Assembly: GCA_020161965.1 (NCBI GenBank)
Contig: JAIUNH010000279.1
Span: 1 to 5,569 of the forward strand
Length of the DNA: 5,569 bases
Direction of reading: 5' to 3'
Source of the DNA: Pseudomonadota bacterium
Lineage (GTDB): Bacteria > Pseudomonadota > Alphaproteobacteria > CACIAM-22H2
Below are positions 1 through 5,569 of this stretch, piece after piece (position 1 is the stretch's first letter; each line of letters starts with the position of its first letter). The position numbers and the translations under genes were made by a program. A model generated the notes under the pieces. It saw only the letters and a program-made list of their open reading frames with translations, ran no database searches and was not told the origin of the DNA.

Positions 1-11
1 GCGATAGGAAA

Positions 12-17
12 AAGGAG
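12..17 (+). promoter_or_regulatory. Shine-Dalgarno site of the AsmA-family gene
   Basis: AAGGAG lies 7 bases before the ATG at 25. It is a near-perfect anti-16S match at good spacing and the strongest ribosome binding site in the window, and it fixes the AsmA start. Only 24 bases precede the gene here, so any promoter lies outside the window. Confidence 0.85.
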
Positions 18-24
18 ACACGCC

Positions 25-2424
25 ATGAAAGCGTTGAAATGGATCGTCATCGGCCTCGTCGGCTTGATCGTCCTGGCCGTCGGGGGTGTCGCCGTCTTCC
101 TGTCCACGCTGGACGTCAACAAATACAAGCCGCAGATCGTCGAGGCCGCGAAGAACGCCACGGGCCGCGAGCTGAAGCTGAACGGCGATATCAAGCTGGG
201 TCTCGGCTTCAACCCAAGCTTCTCGGTCGCGGACGTGTCGTTCGCCAACGCTTCCTGGGGTTCGCGCCCCGAGATGGTCAAGGTCGGCCGCTTCGAAGTG
301 CAGGTCGCGCTGATCCCGCTGCTGTCGCAGCAGGTGGACGTGAAGAAGCTCGTCCTGCTCGACGCCGATTTGCTGATCGAGACGGATCGCCAAGGCCGCG
401 GCAATTGGGAATTCGCACCGGCGCAACCCGCCGCCGCACAAGGCCAGCAACGTCCGGCCCAACAGCAGCAGCAAGCGCCCGCCGCGCAAGCTTCGGGCGG
501 TTCGATGCCGTTGCCGGTGGTGCGCGAGGTGGAGCTGCGCAATCTGCGCTTCACCTATAAGGACGGGAAGACCAACGAAACGAACGCCGCGAATCTCGAA
601 AAGGTTCTGCTCAACGCCGATTCCGCGTCGTCGCCGTTGAAGCTCGACATCGCGGGCGGCGCCACGGCACCCGTGGTCGGCGATGTGAAATTCGCGCTCG
701 CCGGCACGGTGGGTTCGATCGAACGCATGCTCGCCAATTCCGGCCCCGCCTGGCCGGTGGACCTAACCGCCAAGCTCGCCGATGTCGTCACCGCGACGGT
801 CAAGGGTGGCATCGTGGCGCCGACGCAAGGCAAGGGGCTCGATCTCGTCCTCGGCGTCGATGTGCCCGATCTCGTCAAACTCGGCGCGCTCGTAAAGCAG
901 GAGATTCCGGCGATCGGCCCGGTGAAGGCCGAACTGCAATTGACCGATGCGGCGCCGCAAGGCCGCCCGTCGATCCCGCGTTTGTCGGTGGCGGCGGGTG
1001 CCGCCGAAACGATCCTCGCGACGATCGCCGGTGCCGTGATCGATCCGACCAACGCCACGACGCGCGGCATCAAGCTGGATATCAAAGCCGAAAGCCGCGA
1101 TCTCGCCGGGCTGTTCAAAGTGCTGAAGCAGGAGGCACCCGTCACCGGGCCGCTATCGCTGCAAGCTGCGGTCAGCGAACCCGCCGCGAACCGCATCGAC
1201 GTGACCGGTTTGAACCTCAAAGTCGGCAACGACAACGCGGTCGACCTTGCGGGCACGATCAACGCGACCTTGCCCACGGGCAACGCCAAGCCCAGCGTCA
1301 CGGCGAATCTGCAATCGCAGCAAGTCGATCTGACGAAGCTGTTCCCGGCGTCGTCCGGCGGTTCGGCGTCGTCGAGCACGACGGCGGCTGCACCTGCGTC
1401 GGGCGGCGGGGCGGCGAAGCCCGCCGGCGATGGGCGCGTGATTCCGAACGAGAAATTGCCTTACGAGGCGCTGAACGCCGCCAACGCGAACATCACCTAT
1501 CGCGCCGGGCAGATCGTGACCGAGCCCGCGACGTTGAAGGCGCTCAACCTGCAGCTCGCCCTCGCCAACGGCAACCTGACCGTTAAGCCGCTGACCTTCG
1601 AGGTCGAAGGCGGGCGAATCTCCGTGGAGAGCGCACTGAACGGCGCGCAGAAATCGCTGACCCAGAAGGTCGAGGTGCGCAATCTCGACGTCGGCAAGGT
1701 GCTGGAAAGCCGCAAGCTCAGCGATTGGTTCAAAGGCGGTGTCACCGCCTTCGACCTCAATCTGCAAGGGCGCGGCGAAACGGCGCGCGCTGTCGCGGCC
1801 TCGCTGCAAGGCGACATGTTCCTCAACATGGGCGAAGGCGAATTGGGCCAAGCCGCGGTTCGCTTCGTCGGCCAATGGCTCAACAGCGTCGCCCCCGGCC
1901 TCGCGCAGGTGAATATCGGCACGTCGGTGAAGTGCGGCATTCACAAGATCGATTTCCGCGACGGGATCGGCACCTATAAGGCCGGTCTGATCGAAACGGG
2001 GATCATCAATGCCCGCACCCAAGGCACGGTCAATCTCGCGACCGAGCAATTGGCGCTGGGCCAGACGGCCGGGCCGATCGCGTTGCGCATCGGCGGCACC
2101 TTCGCGAACCCGAGCTACGCGCCCGACGCGGCGGCGATGGCACAGGGCCTTGCGACGGGCGTGCTGGGCACGGCGGCGGGTATCGCGACCGGCGGCGCCA
2201 GCTCGCTGATCACCGGTTTGGTGGCGAATAGTGCGGCCTCGCGCGTGTCGGGCGATCCGTGCGCCAACGCGCTGGCGGCCGCCACCGGCCGTGCGGCCCC
2301 GCCGCAGCAGACGGCGCCCGCCAATCAGCAGCGCCAACAGCAGCAAGCCCCGGCGCAGCAGCAACAGCAGCAGCAGCCCTCCGGCGGTGTAGGCGGCGCC
2401 ATTCGCGGCTTGTTCGGTCGGTGA
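25..2424 (+). CDS. AsmA family protein (inner-membrane-anchored, periplasmic)
   Basis: This 799-residue protein looks like an AsmA-family member. The family comprises inner-membrane-anchored periplasmic proteins linked to outer-membrane assembly and, for some members, to phospholipid transport between the membranes. Residues 5-27 form a hydrophobic anchor after a short Lys-containing N-terminus, which predicts a cytoplasmic N-end and a periplasmic body. Residues 28-130 carry the typical AsmA opening (an LDVNKYKPQI-like start, then a GRELKLNGDIKLGLG-like stretch and GNWEF). Beta-rich repeats follow, split by low-complexity linkers at about 133-160 (Gln/Ala) and 441-472 (Ser/Gly/Ala). The AsmA-like C-terminal region spans about 555-700 and a Gly-rich hydrophobic segment about 704-740. 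The tail at 760-799 is Gln-rich and ends GGAIRGLFGR. The only two cysteines are Cys637 and Cys746. The start is set by a strong Shine-Dalgarno site. The TGA stop overlaps the GTG of the ATP12 gene. The family call is secure; the exact substrate or partner is not visible. Confidence 0.88.
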   Translation: MKALKWIVIGLVGLIVLAVGGVAVFLSTLDVNKYKPQIVEAAKNATGRELKLNGDIKLGLGFNPSFSVADVSFANASWGSRPEMVKVGRFEVQVALIPLLSQQVDVKKLVLLDADLLIETDRQGRGNWEFAPAQPAAAQGQQRPAQQQQQAPAAQASGGSMPLPVVREVELRNLRFTYKDGKTNETNAANLEKVLLNADSASSPLKLDIAGGATAPVVGDVKFALAGTVGSIERMLANSGPAWPVDLTAKLADVVTATVKGGIVAPTQGKGLDLVLGVDVPDLVKLGALVKQEIPAIGPVKAELQLTDAAPQGRPSIPRLSVAAGAAETILATIAGAVIDPTNATTRGIKLDIKAESRDLAGLFKVLKQEAPVTGPLSLQAAVSEPAANRIDVTGLNLKVGNDNAVDLAGTINATLPTGNAKPSVTANLQSQQVDLTKLFPASSGGSASSSTTAAAPASGGGAAKPAGDGRVIPNEKLPYEALNAANANITYRAGQIVTEPATLKALNLQLALANGNLTVKPLTFEVEGGRISVESALNGAQKSLTQKVEVRNLDVGKVLESRKLSDWFKGGVTAFDLNLQGRGETARAVAASLQGDMFLNMGEGELGQAAVRFVGQWLNSVAPGLAQVNIGTSVKCGIHKIDFRDGIGTYKAGLIETGIINARTQGTVNLATEQLALGQTAGPIALRIGGTFANPSYAPDAAAMAQGLATGVLGTAAGIATGGASSLITGLVANSAASRVSGDPCANALAAATGRAAPPQQTAPANQQRQQQQAPAQQQQQQQPSGGVGGAIRGLFGR
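460..474 (+). repeat. Short CAA/CAG glutamine-codon run in the AsmA linker
   Basis: Five consecutive glutamine codons (CAA CAG CAG CAG CAA) encode residues 146-150, inside a Gln/Ala/Pro-rich linker of about residues 133-160. It joins the N-terminal AsmA domain to the rest of the protein. Such linkers are usually disordered. It matches in composition the longer Gln run near the C-terminus of the same gene. Confidence 0.7.
2326..2376 (+). repeat. CAG/CAA trinucleotide-rich tract (polyglutamine tail of the AsmA protein)
   Basis: Thirteen of the 17 codons at 2326-2376 are CAG or CAA, interrupted by one Arg codon and by Ala-Pro-Ala. They encode residues 768-784. The last seven codons (2356-2376) are an unbroken Gln run. 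This is a coding microsatellite-like tract, probably a disordered tether before the conserved-looking Gly/hydrophobic end of the protein. Mixed CAG and CAA use lowers slippage compared with a pure repeat, but length differences between strains would not be surprising. Confidence 0.75.
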
Positions 2425-3140
2425 GCGCCGTCGCCTTCGTCGAGCCGTCGCTGCATCCTCGCGGCGACGGTTCCTTCGGCGTGGCGCTCGACGGCAAGCC
2501 GTTGAAGACGCCCGCGGGCAGCGAGATTTCCGTCGCGTCCAAGCGCCTCGCCGAGGCGATGGTCGACGAATGGCGCAATGTCGCGCCGCGCGGCAAAGCG
2601 CCGAAGATCGATTTCTCGAAATTGCCGCTCACGCGCATCGTCGGCACGGCGATCGATCGCGTACCGCCCAAGCGCGAAGCGATCCTCGACGAATTGGTGG
2701 CACACGCGCAGACGGAGCTGCTGTGCTTCCGTGCATCCGAGCCGCCGGCGCTGATCGAACGCGAAGCCGCGATCTGGCAGCCGCTGCTCGATTGGGCGGC
2801 ATTGACCTTCGATGCGCCCTTGGTCGTGTCGCATGGCTCGATCATCGCGCCCGACCAACCGCCGCAATCCCTCGCGGCGTTGCGTGGCGCGATGACGGCG
2901 ATGGACGATCTTAAATTGGCGGGGTTGGGTGTGGCGGTCGCCACGACCGGCTCGCTGATCGTGTCGCTGGCGCTCGCCGAAGGCAAAATCGACGCGGTGG
3001 GCGCCTTCGATGCCGCCGAACTCGACGCGACATTTCAGATTGAAAGATGGGGCGAGGATTCGGAAGCGACCGAGAAACGCGCCAAGACCCGCCAGGAACT
3101 TATTGTCGCAGAACGGTTTTTCGCGCTGGCGCGAAGCTAG
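2421..3140 (+). CDS. ATP12 family F1-ATPase assembly chaperone
   Basis: This 239-residue protein belongs to the ATP12 family. Mitochondrial Atp12 binds the alpha subunit of F1-ATP synthase and helps build the alpha3-beta3 core; the bacterial proteins are presumed to do the same in the cytoplasm. Family landmarks are an N-terminal module with VALDGKPLKTPAG, LLCFRA at residues 100-105, WQPLLDWA from Trp119, TTGSLIVSLAL from Thr175, and the C-terminal signature WGEDSEA from Trp210, followed by a helix ending near ERFFALA. The length is typical, and no signal peptide or membrane helix is seen. The start is taken as the GTG at 2421, whose GTGA overlaps the AsmA stop. Longer in-frame starts would run back into the AsmA tail and add a low-complexity Arg/Ala-rich stretch foreign to the family. 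No good Shine-Dalgarno site precedes the GTG, so translation probably depends on coupling to AsmA. No ATP synthase gene is visible here. Confidence 0.9.
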   Translation: MSAVAFVEPSLHPRGDGSFGVALDGKPLKTPAGSEISVASKRLAEAMVDEWRNVAPRGKAPKIDFSKLPLTRIVGTAIDRVPPKREAILDELVAHAQTELLCFRASEPPALIEREAAIWQPLLDWAALTFDAPLVVSHGSIIAPDQPPQSLAALRGAMTAMDDLKLAGLGVAVATTGSLIVSLALAEGKIDAVGAFDAAELDATFQIERWGEDSEATEKRAKTRQELIVAERFFALARS

Positions 3141-3152
3141 AGGCTTTGTTAC

Positions 3153-3194
3153 CCCTGTTTCCCGGTAAAGCACGAATGGCTTCCGGGGACAGGG
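3153..3194 (+). promoter_or_regulatory. Imperfect hairpin enclosing the pccB ribosome binding site
   Basis: In the 57-base gap before pccB, CCCTGT (3153-3158) pairs with ACAGGG (3189-3194) and CCCGG (3161-3165) pairs with CCGGG (3183-3187). They are separated by TT opposite a single G. AAGC (3168-3171) can pair with GCTT (3179-3182), leaving a 7-base loop. That gives 15 Watson-Crick pairs in three blocks. The right arm holds GGGGA (3185-3189), which lies 8 bases before the pccB ATG and is its likely ribosome binding site. No T-run follows the hairpin, so it does not look like an intrinsic terminator. Seen: the pairing. Inferred: a role in controlling pccB translation. It could instead be a protein-binding dyad in DNA. 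Confidence 0.5.
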
Positions 3195-3197
3195 ACG

Positions 3198-4729
<1,532 letters not shown>

Positions 4730-4733
<4 letters not shown>

Positions 4734-4930
4734 GCGACCCGCGCGCCGATAAGGTCCGGAAATTCCGGCTGCACGCGATCCTGTTTCTCGCGGTGCTGGT
4801 GGTGATGATTCCGGTCAACTTCATCGTCTCGCCCGGGAATCCGTGGTGGATGTATTTCGGCTTCGCTTGGGCGCTGCCGTTGTTCGGCCATTGGCTCTAT
4901 GCGCGCGAGATCGTCGGAGCGAAGCGATGA
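4730..4930 (+). CDS. Small two-helix membrane protein, 2TM-domain-like
   Basis: The product has 66 residues, with predicted membrane helices at about 13-33 and 40-58, a basic N-terminus (DKVRKFRLH) and a short basic tail. Its pattern, Arg-Lys-Phe-x-Leu-His into helix 1, then Asn30, a Pro-Trp-Trp turn, and Trp47, Pro50-Leu51 and His54 in helix 2, resembles the 2TM domain family, whose function is unknown. The chosen start is GTG 4730, which overlaps the pccB stop as GTGA and has GGGAA at 4716-4720 nine bases upstream. GTG 4703 is a longer in-frame alternative that would add nine charged residues. It sits between pccB and pccA with no gap and is a paralogue of the next gene. A role as a membrane partner of the carboxylase is only a guess from position. 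Confidence 0.8.
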
Positions 4931-5118
4931 TCGATAAGCGCCGCGCGTTGCAGCTTCACGTCGCCGCCGCGATCGCCACGACCGGCGTGCTGGCACTGCT
5001 CCATCTCGTCAAAGCGCCCGCCTTCGATTGGTGGCCGCTGGTCGCCGTCGGTTGGGGCGGGCCGTTGGCGATTCACGTCGTGTTGGCATCGGGCCTGTTC
5101 GGCCCCGGGGACAAGTGA
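4927..5118 (+). CDS. Second small two-helix membrane protein, paralogue of the preceding one
   Basis: The product has 63 residues with two predicted membrane helices (about 10-28 and 36-57). Aligned without gaps to the preceding protein (offset four residues), it shares Leu10-His11, Trp35-Trp36, Trp43, Pro46-Leu47 and His50, plus a few scattered positions; I count about 12 identities in 50. It is therefore also 2TM-like, but more diverged and rich in Ala, Leu and Val. The start is ATG 4927, overlapping the previous stop as ATGA, with GGAG at 4916-4919 seven bases upstream. Its stop lies two bases before the pccA ATG. The arrangement implies co-translation within the carboxylase operon. The function is unknown; pairing with its neighbour as a heterodimer is plausible but not shown. 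Confidence 0.78.
   Translation: MIDKRRALQLHVAAAIATTGVLALLHLVKAPAFDWWPLVAVGWGGPLAIHVVLASGLFGPGDK
5107..5111 (+). promoter_or_regulatory. Ribosome binding site of pccA
   Basis: GGGGA lies nine bases before ATG 5121 but only three before the in-frame GTG at 5115. This favours the ATG as the pccA start, even though the GTG would repeat the GTGA overlap used by two other genes in this window. Confidence 0.55.
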
Positions 5119-5120
5119 TC

Positions 5121-5569
5121 ATGGCCGCGAAGAAAGCCAAGAAATCGCCAGCGAAGAAATCCGCGATCAAGAAGCCGGTCGTACCGGGCGGCCCGCCTTT
5201 CGCGAAAATCCTGATCGCCAATCGCGGCGAGATCGCGTGCCGCGTGATCCGCACCTGTCAGCGCATGGGCATCAAGACCGTCGCGGTCTATTCCGATGCC
5301 GATCGTGACGCCATGCATGTCGAGATGGCTGACGAGGCCGTGCACATCGGCCCGCCGGCTGCGGCCGAGAGCTACCTCGTCATCGACAAGATCATCGCCG
5401 CCTGCAAGCAGACCGGCGCCGAAGCGGTGCATCCGGGCTACGGCTTCCTGTCTGAGAACGCGGCGTTCGCGAAGGCGCTGGACGAAGCGGGCATCGTGTT
5501 CATCGGGCCGTCGATGCGCGCCGTCGCCCCCATGGGCGACAAGATCGAATCCAAACTGCTCGCGCAGAA
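5121..5569 (+). CDS. pccA: Propionyl-CoA carboxylase, biotin carboxylase (alpha) subunit, 3' end outside window
   Basis: Only the first 149 codons are visible and the frame stays open to the window edge. The protein should carboxylate biotin with ATP and bicarbonate and pass it to PccB; the full family length is roughly 650-670 residues with a C-terminal biotin-carrier domain. Visible here is the N-terminal part of the biotin carboxylase domain: FAKILIANRGEIACRVIRTC from residue 27, VYSDADRDAMHVEMADEAVHIG, and HPGYGFLSEN at 104-113. Unusual is the 26-residue N-terminal extension with four Lys-Lys pairs (residues 4-5, 7-8, 12-13, 17-18) followed by Pro/Gly-rich residues. Relatives commonly begin just before the KILIANRGE motif. 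No in-frame start codon lies between the extension and that motif, so the extension is probably translated. The start is ATG 5121; GTG 5115 would add two residues. Confidence 0.93.
   Translation, partial: MAAKKAKKSPAKKSAIKKPVVPGGPPFAKILIANRGEIACRVIRTCQRMGIKTVAVYSDADRDAMHVEMADEAVHIGPPAAAESYLVIDKIIAACKQTGAEAVHPGYGFLSENAAFAKALDEAGIVFIGPSMRAVAPMGDKIESKLLAQ

Noticed and set aside
1153..2364. Open frame of 403 codons on the - strand inside the AsmA gene
   Set aside because: Arg/Ala-rich translation with no recognisable domain, fully opposite a real gene.
2326..2376. CRISPR-like or mobile repeat
   Set aside because: The repeat is in-frame CAG/CAA glutamine codons of the AsmA protein, with no spacer structure.
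2259..2420. Possible 54-residue N-terminal extension of the ATP12 protein
   Set aside because: It would lie within the AsmA C-terminal codons and adds an Arg/Ala-rich stretch not typical of the family. The GTG at 2421 gives the expected length.
3153..3194. Intrinsic terminator between the ATP12 and pccB genes
   Set aside because: The stem is long, but no T-run follows and the right arm overlaps the pccB ribosome binding site, so a translational or operator role fits better.
3141..3197. Promoter or PccR-type operator (TTTGCAAA-like) for pccB
   Set aside because: No convincing -35/-10 pair and no TTTGCAAA-like sequence was found in the gap. A promoter could lie inside the ATP12 gene but cannot be supported by eye.

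Overview
The window is a dense, G+C-rich stretch of bacterial chromosome with every gene on the + strand. It most likely comes from an alphaproteobacterium. The reasons are an ATP12-type F1-ATPase chaperone (a family shared by alphaproteobacteria and mitochondria), a two-subunit propionyl-CoA-type carboxylase close to the alphaproteobacterial and mitochondrial forms, and an AsmA-family envelope protein. The sequence does not fix an order or genus; a Rhodospirillales-like source is only a guess. There are no RNA genes, insertion sequences, phage genes or CRISPR arrays.

Layout. Positions 25-2424 encode a 799-residue AsmA-family protein with an N-terminal membrane anchor and glutamine-rich linker and tail. 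Its stop codon overlaps the GTG start of an ATP12-family F1-ATPase assembly chaperone (2421-3140). The only real intergenic gap follows (3141-3197, 57 bases). It is almost filled by an imperfect hairpin (3153-3194) that contains the probable ribosome binding site of the next gene. That gene is pccB (3198-4733), the carboxyltransferase (beta) subunit of propionyl-CoA carboxylase. Two small two-helix membrane proteins follow (4730-4930 and 4927-5118), chained by 4-base stop/start overlaps. The window ends inside pccA (from 5121), the biotin carboxylase (alpha) subunit, of which 149 codons are visible.

How they work together. PccB and PccA should form the biotin-dependent carboxylase that turns propionyl-CoA into methylmalonyl-CoA, feeding breakdown products of odd-chain fatty acids and branched amino acids into the succinyl-CoA pathway. 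The two small membrane proteins sit between the subunit genes with no spacing, so they are very probably co-translated with the enzyme. They are recognisable paralogues of each other with matching spacing of Leu-His, Trp-Trp, Trp and Pro-Leu-x-x-His residues, and their job is unknown. The AsmA and ATP12 genes form a separate upstream translationally coupled pair with no evident metabolic link to the carboxylase.

The most notable points are the ribosome-binding-site hairpin ahead of pccB, the paralogous two-helix pair inside the carboxylase operon, and a lysine-pair-rich N-terminal extension on PccA. None of these amounts to a demonstrably new system. They are specific, checkable oddities in an otherwise ordinary metabolic region.
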